DNA of 64,000 nucleotides from Hyphomonadaceae bacterium (GCA_019636095.1 JAHBYF010000010.1:62001-126000), one strand, 5' to 3'. Shown: positions 9,983 through 18,349, counted from the first letter of the stretch. Translations and numbers: made by a program. Notes: a model not told the origin generated them from the sequence alone.

Positions 9983-10538
9983 TGCAGCGACCGATCTATC
10001 CCACACCAAATCCCGCTCCCGCCCTTCAAAATCGCGGCGCTCTTCAAATCTATCCCACACCTCCAAACCTCAGCGATAATCCCTCCGTCCGCACACGGGA
10101 GGTTTTTGAGACGTCCGAAACTTTGAAACGTGCGGCACACAAATCGACGGGATCTCAGGCCGTAGCGATGTTTCGCGTAGGCCCAGGAAAATGTTTGCGG
10201 GGAGTGAAACCGCAAAGTCCGGCGCTTTCGGAAAGCGTCGCCCGTAGAACCGGCGAATTGGGCATGGAGCTAAGCCCCAGAGGGAAGAGTCGTCGATGGC
10301 GGCTCCGCCCCGAAGGTCCATCGTCCAGGAGGCGAGCGTGCGGAAACGCACGCGTTCAACAACTCCTCAGTCCCAGGCCGGGAAAAACGATTTGGCACAG
10401 GGCGCGTGAAGACACGCGGCGTTGCATGGCGACGTGCAACGCACACCCAAGGCACTACCCTCGCGCGTCTCACGCGCCCTGCTCCCGGCTTCGCGGGAGG
10501 ATTTCAAGCAAACCCGGATCGCCGGCCGCGCTCGCGCG
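9983..10538. other. Hairpin-dense region without a convincing gene
   Basis: About 550 bases lie between the repeat pair and the oxygenase gene. Open frames exist on both strands but are Arg/Pro/Ser-rich, lack ribosome-binding sites and resemble no protein family, so I read the stretch as non-coding. From 10223 to 10499 it holds a row of compact inverted repeats: CGCTTT/AAAGCG (10223-10237), CGATGG/CCATCG enclosing GGCG/CGCC (10294-10323), GCGTGCG-GAAA-CGCACGC (10336-10353), CGCGTG/CACGCG (10403-10418), GTTGCA/TGCAAC (10421-10440), GCGCGT/ACGCGC (10463-10477) and CTCCCG/CGGGAG (10482-10499). It could be a structured RNA or a mosaic of extragenic repeats. No match to tmRNA, RNase P, 6S or SRP RNA signatures was seen. 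Confidence 0.45.
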
Positions 10539-11141
10539 TCACCAGCCGTAATTGAAGCTCACGCTGACGCGGGCTTTCTTCGCCTGGTTCATCGGCACTT
10601 CGTGACGGACGAAGCTTTCCCACATCAGCACTTCGCCTGTCTTCGGCGCGACATACACGAACGTCCGCTCCGCTTCCGGCGCATCATCGAGGCGCTTGGG
10701 CGCCGCCATCATCATGGCGTGACGCGGATCTTCGAGCTTCAGCGCCGAAGCGTTGTTGGGCACATCGACGTAATAGGTTCCACTCAGCACCGAGTGCGGA
10801 TGGATGTGGCCGGTGTGAACCCCGTTCGGTTCCAGGACGTTGATCCAGATCGAGTCGAGTTTCAGTTTTTGTCTGCCAAGATCGAGATGCAGGTCGCGCG
10901 CAAACGCGGCGGCGTGCTTATCCAACACCTTCACTAACGCGCTAAACTCCGGATCGCGTTTCGGCAGATCATCGAGCGACGCATAGGAGGTGTAGCCCTT
11001 ATAGCCGTGCTCCCTACTCCAGCTCCGCCCCGCCTCATCCTCTTCAGCGATGACGCGGCAGCTCTTCAGCAGCGCCGCGCTGTCCACGCCGGCGAGCGCT
11101 GCGCGATAAAGCTTGGTGACAAAGAGCGTCTTGATTTCCAT
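10539..11141 (-). CDS. 2-oxoglutarate-Fe(II) oxygenase family protein (TIGR02466-like)
   Basis: The product is a 200-residue protein of the putative 2OG-Fe(II) oxygenase family seen in alphaproteobacteria and marine phages. Its core shows the His-rich segment VHTGHIHPHSVLSGTYYVDVP around residues 110-130. The C-terminal block includes GEVLMWESFVRHEVPMNQ and ends in RVSVSFNYGW. These supply the iron-binding His residues and the Arg expected to hold 2-oxoglutarate. Substrate is unknown. The ribosome-binding site is poor. It stands alone, with hairpin-rich DNA downstream. Confidence 0.82.
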   Translation of the reverse strand: MEIKTLFVTKLYRAALAGVDSAALLKSCRVIAEEDEAGRSWSREHGYKGYTSYASLDDLPKRDPEFSALVKVLDKHAAAFARDLHLDLGRQKLKLDSIWINVLEPNGVHTGHIHPHSVLSGTYYVDVPNNASALKLEDPRHAMMMAAPKRLDDAPEAERTFVYVAPKTGEVLMWESFVRHEVPMNQAKKARVSVSFNYGW

Positions 11142-11199
11142 GCGCGCTGCTTACGAGTGCAGCCGCGTTTCAGGCAAATTCATTCGCTTCACAAAGAAA

Positions 11200-11241
11200 T
11201 GGCGCCCTCCATTCTCCAAATTTTGGAAACGAAGGGCGCCA
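11200..11241 (-). terminator. Hairpin downstream of the 11292-11606 gene
   Basis: TGGCGCCCT (11200-11208) pairs perfectly with AGGGCGCCA (11233-11241), with a smaller TCCAA/TTGGA hairpin inside the loop. It lies about 50 bases after the stop of the minus-strand gene and before the next minus-strand start, so it probably ends that transcript. A T-tract is not evident. Confidence 0.5.
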
Positions 11242-11291
11242 GTGGGAAACGTCCACGCGGGAGGCGGAGGACGCTTGGTTCAGGGCAGGAG

Positions 11292-11606
11292 TTATCGGGC
11301 GAGCGACGCGGTCTGCAGCGTCGGCGAGATCGATGCGATCGTCAGTTCGGGGCCACCGCGCTCGACGACGCAACGGACATTCTGGAGCGAGCCATTGCGC
11401 CACACGTCGAGATCAACGCGGACGGCGCGCGGGCGCACGCGAACCTGGTCAAACCGAACGCTGGCGTCGGCGCCAGCTTGGGCTTGCACCTCGGCGCGGC
11501 AGATCGAGATGGCGTGGGTCCGGTCGGCGACATCGTCAGCGCTGGCGACGCCAGGGATGACGACAACAGCGGCTAACGCCATGGCGGACATAAGGAAATT
11601 TCTCAT
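11292..11606 (-). CDS. Small secreted protein, likely target of the divergent TetR regulator
   Basis: The product has 104 residues with a clear signal peptide (MRNFLMSAMALAAVVVIPGVASA, cleaved before DDVADR). The mature about 80 residues contain two Cys (ICRAEV and NVRCVVE), suggesting one disulfide, and alternating strands (VRFDQVRVRPRAVRVDLDV). No family was recognised. It is transcribed away from a tetR gene across a shared regulatory region with two operator-like palindromes, so it is probably controlled by that repressor. Confidence 0.68.
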   Translation of the reverse strand: MRNFLMSAMALAAVVVIPGVASADDVADRTHAISICRAEVQAQAGADASVRFDQVRVRPRAVRVDLDVWRNGSLQNVRCVVERGGPELTIASISPTLQTASLAR

Positions 11607-11646
11607 TTGACCCTCCGGGGAGTGAGGCGACCGGGATCACTATGAT

Positions 11647-11690
11647 GACCGGTCTATTGTCTAATTATCACTAGACCGGTCGTCATACAA
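11647..11690 (-). promoter_or_regulatory. Double palindromic operator and divergent promoter region
   Basis: The 8-bp palindrome GACCGGTC occurs twice (11647-11654 and 11674-11681), 27 bases apart, and the flanks make a larger inverted repeat (GACCGGTCTA ... TAGACCGGTC). On the minus strand TTGTAT (11690-11685) and TAATTA (11667-11662) are spaced by 17 bases and fit a sigma-70 promoter for the secreted-protein gene; one palindrome lies in the spacer and the other at the start of transcription. TAGACCGGTCTA-like cores are, as I recall, bound by LmrA/YxaF-type TetR proteins, which matches the adjacent regulator. Confidence 0.7.
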
Positions 11691-11706
11691 GTGCTATTTT
11701 GCGTGC

Positions 11707-12288
11707 ATGGCAAAAGTTTCATCGGCCCGCGAAAACATGCTGGCCGCGGCGTCGAGCTTGTTTCGCGCGCGCGGCTACGAAGGCATCGGCATCGCCCAGC
11801 TGTTGGAGAAATCCGGCGCGCCGCGCGGTTCGCTCTACTTCCACTTTCCAGGCGGCAAGGAGCAGATCGGCGCCGAAGTCATAAATGGCTTTGCCGAGCG
11901 GACGGCCGCCCGGTTTCGCGAGTTGGATGCGAGCGGGGTCGACATCGACACGTTCATCGTCAGCGTCTTCAAAACCACCGCCAAGGAATCGAAGGCCTGC
12001 GAATTCGAAGGGTCCTGCCCGATCGCAGCAATGGCGGCCGGCTTCGGCGCCGACGACAAGCTGCTTGCCGTCGCAATCCACGATTGCTTCGCCGTCTGGG
12101 AAAAGGCGATCGCCGACGCTGCGCAAGCGCGCGGCATGACCGAGAAGAACGCAGCTGTTTTCGCGTCCGCGTTTCTTGCTTCGATGGAAGGGGCGTTCGT
12201 GCTGTCAAAAGCGCAGCGCTCAACCGCACCGCACATCAACGCTTCGCGCGCCATGCAAGCACTGGCGGCGGCGCTTCTCGTCAATTAG
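11707..12288 (+). CDS. TetR/AcrR family transcriptional repressor (LmrA/YxaF-like)
   Basis: The product has 193 residues. The N-terminal helix-turn-helix spans about residues 8-55 (ENMLAAASSLFRARGYEGIG, then GAPRGSLYFHFPGGKEQI). The C-terminal ligand domain has the CPIAAMA segment (ESKACEFEGSCPIAAMA) typical of the LmrA/YxaF branch. It probably represses its own gene and the divergent secreted-protein gene through the two GACCGGTC palindromes 17-60 bases upstream. The inducer is unknown. Its TAG overlaps the TAA of the convergent lipoprotein gene by 4 bases. Confidence 0.9.
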   Translation: MAKVSSARENMLAAASSLFRARGYEGIGIAQLLEKSGAPRGSLYFHFPGGKEQIGAEVINGFAERTAARFRELDASGVDIDTFIVSVFKTTAKESKACEFEGSCPIAAMAAGFGADDKLLAVAIHDCFAVWEKAIADAAQARGMTEKNAAVFASAFLASMEGAFVLSKAQRSTAPHINASRAMQALAAALLVN

Positions 12289-12770
12289 CGCTCCGCCGGC
12301 GTCAAACGCGTCCGCAGCGCCCGAACGCGCTCCAGCAACGGCGCCGCCTCCGCGACTGCGGCCCCGTACTCAAAAGAGATGCTCTGCTGCTGAGCATTGC
12401 CGCTATCAATCGTGAGAGATTCCGCACCGCCATCCGCGCAATCCGGGCAGCCGATCACGGGCGGCAAACCTGAAAGGTCCGTAGACGCGGCAACACGCTC
12501 GATCGCGTCCCATTCGTCCGGCGTCAGCACGGCCGTAAATCGCTGCAACGGCAGGTCTTGCGAGCCGCCGCGACCGCCACGCGCTTCGCGAATGAGAACC
12601 GCGCGCCCCTCGGAGATTTCGAGCCGCGTCGTGCAATAGCCGACACACATGCCAAATGACGTCGTCGAGACAATCTGCCGGACATCGGCGTGGGCGACAG
12701 GCGCCGGCGCGCTGGCGCAAGCCGTCACGAACAAGATCGCGGCAAGCACAATGAACTTCAATACTGGCAC
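12285..12770 (-). CDS. Lipoprotein with DUF6438-like domain
   Basis: The product has 161 residues from a GTG start at 12770; longer frames run into the upstream amidohydrolase. The N-terminus is a lipoprotein signal (VLKFIVLAAILFVTAC, lipobox Cys near residue 17). The mature part has SFGMCVGYCTTRLEISEGRA, similar to the CxGxC start of DUF6438 domains, and later a CPDC pair (VIGCPDCADGG). The likely location is the periplasmic face of a membrane. It starts 10 bases after the amidohydrolase stop, so it is probably the second gene of that operon. Function is unknown. Confidence 0.68.
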   Translation of the reverse strand: MPVLKFIVLAAILFVTACASAPAPVAHADVRQIVSTTSFGMCVGYCTTRLEISEGRAVLIREARGGRGGSQDLPLQRFTAVLTPDEWDAIERVAASTDLSGLPPVIGCPDCADGGAESLTIDSGNAQQQSISFEYGAAVAEAAPLLERVRALRTRLTPAER

Positions 12771-12780
12771 CAGACGTGAC

Positions 12781-14520
12781 CTATTCCGCCGCCATCGCCG
12801 TGGGCGCAGTTTGCGGGCCGCGAATGAGCTTGCCGGGATGCACGCCGAGATATTCGCCACCGCGGAACGTAATCTGCCCCGACTTAATCGTCGCCACGTA
12901 ACCATCCGCCTTCTGCAACAGACGCTTGCCGCCCGCCGGTAGATCGAATGCAAGCCAGGGTTTGCCGAGTCTCACCTTCTCAAAATCAATGACGTTGATG
13001 TCCGCAAGATAGCCAGGCGACAGCAGACCTCGATCGGAGAGGCCATAAAGAAGGGCAGTATCACGCGACTGCCGCTTCACAGCGTTCTCAAGCGTAATGC
13101 GCTTGCCGTCGCGATCGCGCACCCAATGTTGCAGCATGAAGGTCGGCGACGCGGCATCACAGATGGTGCCGCAATGCGCGCCACCGTCCGAGAGCGAGTT
13201 CACGCAATCGTCCGACGTCTGCAGATCTTCGAGGAAATTCAGATTGCCGTCGGCGTAGTTGAGAATCGGGAAGTAGACGAAGCCTGTGCCTTCGTTCTGC
13301 ATCAATAGATCGTAGGCGTACTCGGCAGGCGAGACGCCGGCCTCAGCAGCACGCGCGGCGATGGTTTCGGCCGGCGTCGGCTCGTAGTTGAAGTCTGGCC
13401 CCATTTCGAACTGAAGCGTCCAGCCGCCGGCGATCACCATCAGCAAACCAATCACGTCGCTGTCCGGGAAGACGCTGTCTTCCGTCAGCATCCGTTGCTT
13501 GAACGCCGGGTCCTTCAGATGTGCGAGCTGTTCGGCCCAGGGCTTGTCGATGATTTCGAGCCAAGCCGGCTTGAAGCGGAACGGATGTACCGTGCCTTGC
13601 CAAGCCATGACGATGCCGTTTCCGCGCAGCGCGATCTGCGCAACGATATTGGCGCCCTTCTCATTCTGTGCGCGCATTTCGCTGATCTGTTCGGGCAGCG
13701 GCAGCTCTTTGGCGATGGATTGGAGCGCGGCGAACGTCACCGGCAGACCCGTCTCGCGCGAAAGCTCGCCCATCCACTCAAATTCATTCCAATCGCGCTT
13801 CAGGTCGGACGCCATCTCGAAGACGCCATGACCGACGCGCCCCATGGCGCGGCCAATACCGAGCAATTCCTCCTTCGTGGCGGTGGTGCCGGGCACCAGT
13901 TCGCGGTCGACAGACTTGTGCAGGATGGTGCGCGAGGTAGAGAACCCCAGCGCGCCCGCACGCAATCCCTCCTCCACGACCTTCGACATTTGCGCGATGT
14001 CGGTTTCCGTCGGCTCTTCATTGCGCGCGCCGCGTTCGCCCATGACGTAAGCGCGAACCGAGCCGTGCGGGACGTGCGTGCCCACATCGACGGTTCGCGG
14101 CAGGCGTTCCAGTTCGTCGAGATATTCCGGGAACGTCTCCCAATTCCAAGTCATGCCTTCGGCAAGCGCGGTGCCGGGAATGTCCTCGACGCCCTCCATG
14201 AGGCCGATGAGCCAATCGTGCTTATCGGGCTTCGCAGGCGCAAAGCCGACACCGCAATTGCCCATCACGACCGTTGTGACGCCGTGCCACGACGACGGCG
14301 CCATTTCCTGATCCCAGGTGGCTTGGCCGTCATAATGCGTGTGGATGTCAACCCAGCCGGGCGAAACGATCTTTCCGGTCGCGTCAATTTCCTCGCGGCC
14401 CTTGCCCAGATCGGGGCCGATCTCAGTGATGAGGCCGCCATCGACGGCGACGTCGGCAACGAAACGCGGCTTGCCGGAGCCATCGACGATTGTCCCATTG
14501 CGAATGACCAGATCGTGCAT
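12781..14520 (-). CDS. N-acyl-D-amino-acid deacylase-type amidohydrolase
   Basis: The product is a 579-residue metal-dependent hydrolase of the D-aminoacylase/dihydroorotase-like branch of the amidohydrolase superfamily. The start at 14520 (MHDLVIRNGTIVDGSGKPR) has GGGAGGT 4 bases upstream; a longer frame lacks one. Visible are the metal site PGWVDIHTHYDGQ near residue 60, GNCGVGFAP (the Cys that bridges metal in this family), and late SDGGAHCG with the catalytic Asp. The C-terminal beta-sandwich part includes LADINVIDFEKV. It would cleave N-acyl groups from D-amino acids or related amides; substrate is not decidable. The lipoprotein gene follows directly. Confidence 0.87.
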   Translation of the reverse strand: MHDLVIRNGTIVDGSGKPRFVADVAVDGGLITEIGPDLGKGREEIDATGKIVSPGWVDIHTHYDGQATWDQEMAPSSWHGVTTVVMGNCGVGFAPAKPDKHDWLIGLMEGVEDIPGTALAEGMTWNWETFPEYLDELERLPRTVDVGTHVPHGSVRAYVMGERGARNEEPTETDIAQMSKVVEEGLRAGALGFSTSRTILHKSVDRELVPGTTATKEELLGIGRAMGRVGHGVFEMASDLKRDWNEFEWMGELSRETGLPVTFAALQSIAKELPLPEQISEMRAQNEKGANIVAQIALRGNGIVMAWQGTVHPFRFKPAWLEIIDKPWAEQLAHLKDPAFKQRMLTEDSVFPDSDVIGLLMVIAGGWTLQFEMGPDFNYEPTPAETIAARAAEAGVSPAEYAYDLLMQNEGTGFVYFPILNYADGNLNFLEDLQTSDDCVNSLSDGGAHCGTICDAASPTFMLQHWVRDRDGKRITLENAVKRQSRDTALLYGLSDRGLLSPGYLADINVIDFEKVRLGKPWLAFDLPAGGKRLLQKADGYVATIKSGQITFRGGEYLGVHPGKLIRGPQTAPTAMAAE

Positions 14521-14609
14521 CGCGACCTCCCGTATCTTATTGGCGCCAGTAGAGGCGCCGACGGGAGCAGATGGCAATATTCTCCGTGCGGAAACTGCCC
14601 GAAGTTGGC

Positions 14610-15077
14610 CTATGCGGAACGTTCGATCAGCGCCGCGAAACAGCCCCGGCGTGCATAATGAGCGTGAATGTAGGCCACATCCGGATTGGCGAAGAACCGT
14701 TCGATCAATCTTTGCGCTTCCGCGCCTTCCGCGAGGTCGGCTTCGATCATCATGTTGTCAGCGTCGAAGCCACGGAGCGACAGCGTACGGCGGGCAAGCG
14801 CAGGCGGAACAACGTTTTTGGCCGCGAAGCGCGCGTTCGTCTCGCGAATGAAGATTGGGCCTTGTTGGTGATACGGCGTCTCTGCGCCTTGATGGGTGTA
14901 GTTCAGCAAAATGACGTTTTCGCCGATTTCAGCATCGTCGAGCGAAATGCGACAAGGTGCGGCGGGTTTTTGAGCGACGCGCACGCGCTGGGCGCCCCCT
15001 GTCGCGAGCTGCTCGTCGCTCATCGCGTGAAGATGCGCGAAGGGCGCGGGGTCGAGGCCAGTGATTTGGAATGTCAT
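14610..15077 (-). CDS. DUF1203 family protein
   Basis: The product has 155 residues from ATG 15077 (MTFQITGLDPAPFAHL), where the family usually starts; an ATG 18 bases further out is possible. The DUF1203 pattern is clear: the N-terminal HAMSDEQLATGGAQRVRV, CRISLDDAEIGENVILLNY, a TPYHQQGPIFIRE segment, and the end HAHYARRGCFAALI. Biochemical function of the family is unknown. It is divergent from a VOC gene with only 62 bases between the starts. Confidence 0.85.
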   Translation of the reverse strand: MTFQITGLDPAPFAHLHAMSDEQLATGGAQRVRVAQKPAAPCRISLDDAEIGENVILLNYTHQGAETPYHQQGPIFIRETNARFAAKNVVPPALARRTLSLRGFDADNMMIEADLAEGAEAQRLIERFFANPDVAYIHAHYARRGCFAALIERSA

Positions 15078-15139
15078 CCAAAGAATATGGTTCAAATCGT
15101 CCAGATGCGCTGGCCGCTTTCGGACCTTATGCTGACGAG

Positions 15140-15520
15140 ATGCGCCTAAACCAAGTCACCGCGCCCGCCACCGATCTCGAAGCGTCGATCGCATTCTATG
15201 AACGCCTGGGGCTTCGTCTCATCGTGAAGAGTCCGCACTACGCCCGCTTCGAATCGCCGGACGGCGAAGCCACCTTTTCGTTGCACATCGCAGAGGGGCC
15301 AATCCCACGCGAAAATGCGCCGCACATTTACTTTGAGGTCGCTGATGCAGAACTCGATACCGAAGTGGCGCGACTCAAAGCTGCAGGCGTTTCGTTCGAA
15401 CGCGAACCGGTGATGCAAACTTGGCTCTGGCGCGAAGCGTGGCTGCGTGACCCTGCGGGAAACGCAATCTGCCTCTACCATGCGGGCGACAACCGTCGCT
15501 TCCCGCCCTGGCGAATCTAG
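15140..15520 (+). CDS. VOC (glyoxalase/bleomycin-resistance) family protein
   Basis: The product has 126 residues from ATG 15140 (MRLNQVTAPATDLEASIAFY), the usual VOC start; the longer frame back to 15071 would run through the divergent gene's start. The single VOC module shows FYERLGLRLIVKSPHYARFE, SLHIAEGP, HIYFEVADAELD and the end WLRDPAGNAICLYHAG, with Glu and His positions for metal binding. Reaction is unknown. It ends in a CTAG shared with the convergent membrane protein gene. Confidence 0.85.
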   Translation: MRLNQVTAPATDLEASIAFYERLGLRLIVKSPHYARFESPDGEATFSLHIAEGPIPRENAPHIYFEVADAELDTEVARLKAAGVSFEREPVMQTWLWREAWLRDPAGNAICLYHAGDNRRFPPWRI

Positions 15521-16005
15521 AAGTTCCAATCGTGGAAGCCGTGCCACATGCCCGCAAAGCCCATGGTTCCTACGAAAGCGATGATCGCCAGCACCGCGAG
15601 GAGCCCGATCCCGAGCATCACCACGGCGCCGATCCAAGAAATGCGCGCCAATAAGAGTGACGTGTCGTCGCGTTCCTGCTGCGCCTGACCAGCCGCCACG
15701 ACGCCCAGAACAAACGCGGCGATGGTCGGGATCAAGGGGATGATGAAACTTACAACCAGACAGATCACACCGATGATGCCCAGCACACGCGACCCCGATT
15801 GCGGCCCGCCGAATCCCGAAGGGCCAAGACCGGGCACGGCAAACACGGCGCGCGCCTGCCCATTCTCTTCAACGTAATCGACGATCTGCCCGGCGAACGG
15901 CGCTCCACTGGAACGCCACTCAGTCAATGGAAATTCGATGCGCCGATCGGCCTCGCCCAGTAGCACGCCGCGACCGTCGTGAACGCCAAGGATCGTGCCA
16001 CGCAT
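15517..16005 (-). CDS. Membrane protein with short beta-rich N-terminal domain
   Basis: The product has 162 residues. The first about 55 (MRGTILGVHDGRGVLLGEAD ... IVDYVEENGQARAVF) read like a small OB-fold/cold-shock-like module, a comparison I infer from pattern only. Two or three hydrophobic helices follow (VLGIIGVICLVVSFIIPLIP, then ISWIGAVVMLGIGLLAVLAI). The end is His/Trp-rich (MWHGFHDWNF). Function is unknown. It shares CTAG at 15517-15520 with the convergent VOC gene. Confidence 0.65.
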   Translation of the reverse strand: MRGTILGVHDGRGVLLGEADRRIEFPLTEWRSSGAPFAGQIVDYVEENGQARAVFAVPGLGPSGFGGPQSGSRVLGIIGVICLVVSFIIPLIPTIAAFVLGVVAAGQAQQERDDTSLLLARISWIGAVVMLGIGLLAVLAIIAFVGTMGFAGMWHGFHDWNF

Positions 16006-16067
16006 GTGAACTCCGTCGAATTGCCAGCGCCAAACTCACACGCGCGGGCAAAGTTCTCAAGCGTGGG

Positions 16068-16364
16068 TTAGTGGCGGCAGGTCCAGTCGGCATGGCCGGC
16101 CCGCCAATGGACCTCCTGTAAGTTCCCGCTCAATTCGTGCGAGTCGCGGCGCACATAGCGGAAGACGCTGCCGTTACTGTGCGCACGCTGCAGCCGGATA
16201 CTTGGCCGGCCAAATGGCACGACCGTCGCGATGCCGTGCTCCTCATCGAAAATAACCCGCAGCACTGTGCTGTTCGAACACCTGAAGGTGCGGAAGGTTT
16301 GCGCCGACGCTGGAGCCGCGTTGATTGCGGCCACCACCGCCGCAGCAAGCAAGAGCCGTTTCAT
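16068..16364 (-). CDS. MliC-like periplasmic protein (C-type lysozyme inhibitor family)
   Basis: The product has 98 residues with a signal peptide (MKRLLLAAAVVAAINAAPASA, cleaved before QTFRTF). The mature part has the MliC layout: an N-terminal FRCSNSTVLRVIF strand with the first Cys, a central ATVVPFGRPSIRL strand, the NGSVFRYVRRDSHELSG turn, and a WTCRH end with the second Cys. Known members bind host lysozyme. The lysine-rich active loop seen in proven inhibitors cannot be judged here, so inhibition is an inference. Confidence 0.75.
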   Translation of the reverse strand: MKRLLLAAAVVAAINAAPASAQTFRTFRCSNSTVLRVIFDEEHGIATVVPFGRPSIRLQRAHSNGSVFRYVRRDSHELSGNLQEVHWRAGHADWTCRH

Positions 16365-16491
16365 GGCCGCACTCCCTGGCGCGCTTTGGCCCGCGAGATG
16401 AGAGCACGATGTGATCGCGACGACCGCTCACACTTGCGCGATTGCGACGAACTGCGCTCATCGCCAGACGGATGTCTGCGGGTGTGGCGCC

Positions 16492-17673
16492 CTATTCCGC
16501 AATCAGACGGCTGGGCGCGCGAATGGCATCCGGAGATTGGTTCAGCGCCAATATTTCAGCGATCAGCGACAGAACGGAGGACGAGCGGTCGCCCTCTTCC
16601 GCATTGTCTTGGCAACGCCCGGCTTGCGTCTGCTCACCGCAGGAGCGGCCAATTGCCGGCCCGGCGCGGAAGCGCTCACCGCCGTAGGTGATCTCCGCCG
16701 CATAGGAACCACGCGCATCGTCTCCAGCAGGCACAATGCGAAACAACGGCACGCCCTGGCCGCCGCCGCGGAGCCCAGCGGCGCGCACGGTGACTTGTGC
16801 TTCAATCGCTTCGCCAGGCGCTGCTTGCATACCGCCAGCGCGCAGAAGCTCGCCTACATAATAGACCATGTCGTCCAGCGAACGCAGGCGCAGTCTCAAG
16901 GTATCGGCGCCCACCACGAAAGCCGGTTCGCAGATTTGAGTCTCGCGTGGAGTGGCGGGCCGCACGGCCGATGCGGGGTCATAGGCCTCGACAAGCCCGC
17001 ATAGAGGGCGGCCATGCTCGAGATCGACGCCACGCTCGGAGGGATGCTGCTGCGAAATATCGAGGAAGGCGCGAACCTCTCTCACGAAATTGCAGCCGCC
17101 GGTTTGCACGCGGGCGACACAATCATCGAATATCGTGTTCGCTTCGTTCGTGAAGACGCTGACGTGGCCGCCCCCATCGGTCTTTTCTATGGACTCCACC
17201 ATCATCAGCATCAGCAGGTCGCGCGGCCAACCACTGTACCAATAATGCTCGAACACCGAGCTCGGCGTTGGTTGAAACGCGGTGCGCGCGAGCGTCGCGG
17301 CGTCAAACGGCTGGACGGCGTAGCTCGGACGCGACGCGCGCTCGCGCTCGACGCCAAGGCCCCCGACGCCCCAGGGCGTGCCGACATCGCCGCCGAGCGG
17401 AATGCCGCCGATGGCGGCGCTCTGAGTTGTGGACCAAGACGGGCTGTCTGAAATCCCCGTCATCGCGAGATAGTAGCGCGGCATCCGATCGCGCGAGCGG
17501 AGGATATTGAGCAGGATCTGCGCTGACACCGCCTGGCCGTAGGCCTCATTGAAGCTCACAGCGTCATCTGCGATCTGCCGGGTCAGCCGCTCGCGCTGGG
17601 AGGGAATGTCCGGCGCAGTGGCGCACGAAACGGCAAGCAATGCGGCGGCGCAAACCGAGACAAGCGACTTCAT
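16492..17673 (-). CDS. Putative lipoprotein, function unknown
   Basis: The product has 393 residues. The start at 17673 follows GGAGAGG by a few bases and opens with a lipoprotein signal (MKSLVSVCAAALLAVSC, lipobox Cys17). A conserved-looking block follows: DAVSFNEAYGQAVSAQILLN and SRDRMPRYYLAMTGISDSPS. Further on are a Trp-rich HYWYSGWPRDLLMLMMVES segment and DDMVYYVGELLRAGG. I know no name for this family, though similar proteins seem common in Caulobacterales. It is divergent from the carbonic anhydrase gene, with about 70 bases between the starts. Confidence 0.68.
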   Translation of the reverse strand: MKSLVSVCAAALLAVSCATAPDIPSQRERLTRQIADDAVSFNEAYGQAVSAQILLNILRSRDRMPRYYLAMTGISDSPSWSTTQSAAIGGIPLGGDVGTPWGVGGLGVERERASRPSYAVQPFDAATLARTAFQPTPSSVFEHYWYSGWPRDLLMLMMVESIEKTDGGGHVSVFTNEANTIFDDCVARVQTGGCNFVREVRAFLDISQQHPSERGVDLEHGRPLCGLVEAYDPASAVRPATPRETQICEPAFVVGADTLRLRLRSLDDMVYYVGELLRAGGMQAAPGEAIEAQVTVRAAGLRGGGQGVPLFRIVPAGDDARGSYAAEITYGGERFRAGPAIGRSCGEQTQAGRCQDNAEEGDRSSSVLSLIAEILALNQSPDAIRAPSRLIAE

Positions 17674-17743
17674 GGTCCTCTCCAGCGCGGCTGAGATTGC
17701 CCACTCGGTTGACGAGGCCAAGCAGGTTCGCTTGAAGAGCGCG

Positions 17744-18349
17744 ATGGATCACCTAATCGAAGGCTACCGTATCTACAGAGAGAAGCGCTGGCCCGAGCTT
17801 CGCAGTCTGCACCGGTATTTGGCGGATCGGGGACAGTCGCCGAGAACGCTCGTCATTGCCTGCGCGGACAGCCGCGTCGATCCCGCTACAATCTTCAACG
17901 CCGGCCCCGGCGAGCTCTTCGTGGTGCGCAATGTCGCAAACCTAGCCCCGCCCTTTGAGAAAGAGCCTGGCTTTCACGGCGTTAGCGCGGCGATCGAGTT
18001 CGCAGTGATGCACCTCAAAGTGGAGACAATTCTGGTGCTTGGGCACGCGCAATGTGGCGGTGTCGCGGCAGCTTTGGACGATCGCCCGCGCGACCCCCAT
18101 TCCTTCCTCGATTCCTGGATCAGCCTTCTGGATACGGCCAAAGCGCGCATCCCAGCGGGCGGCGACCGCGTCTCTGAGCTTGAGCATGAAAGCATTCGCG
18201 TCACGCTAGAAAACCTCGCCACATTTCCGTTCATTCAGGATGCGATCAAAACGCGTGGCCTTAACCTTGTTGGCATGCGTTACGGCGTGGCCGACGGGGG
18301 GCTTGAGTTGTTGAACACAGTTAATGGCGCATTCGAACCGGTGATTTGA
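17744..18349 (+). CDS. Beta-class carbonic anhydrase
   Basis: It interconverts CO2 and bicarbonate with a zinc ion. With the start at 17744 (MDHLIEGYRIYREKRW) the protein has 201 residues, the usual length. In-frame alternatives further up (17672, and TTG 17732) would overlap or abut the divergent lipoprotein gene. Zinc ligands are C40, H101 and C104 with the D42-R44 dyad (ACADSRVDP and LGHAQCGG). The bicarbonate supply may serve CarAB and carboxylases, but no operon link exists. Confidence 0.93.
   Translation: MDHLIEGYRIYREKRWPELRSLHRYLADRGQSPRTLVIACADSRVDPATIFNAGPGELFVVRNVANLAPPFEKEPGFHGVSAAIEFAVMHLKVETILVLGHAQCGGVAAALDDRPRDPHSFLDSWISLLDTAKARIPAGGDRVSELEHESIRVTLENLATFPFIQDAIKTRGLNLVGMRYGVADGGLELLNTVNGAFEPVI

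Noticed and set aside
10100..10360. tmRNA or RNase P RNA suggested by the string ATCGACGGGATC and the dense hairpins
   Set aside because: No tag-peptide frame, no tRNA-like end and none of the conserved RNase P blocks were found.
9982..10551. 189-codon plus-strand frame and shorter minus-strand frames in the hairpin region
   Set aside because: They have no ribosome-binding site, Arg/Pro/Ser-rich repeat-like composition and no family resemblance. They are better explained by palindromic DNA.
13495..14658. 387-codon open frame opposite the amidohydrolase gene
   Set aside because: It is a shadow of a clear enzyme gene; composition and lack of any motif speak against coding.
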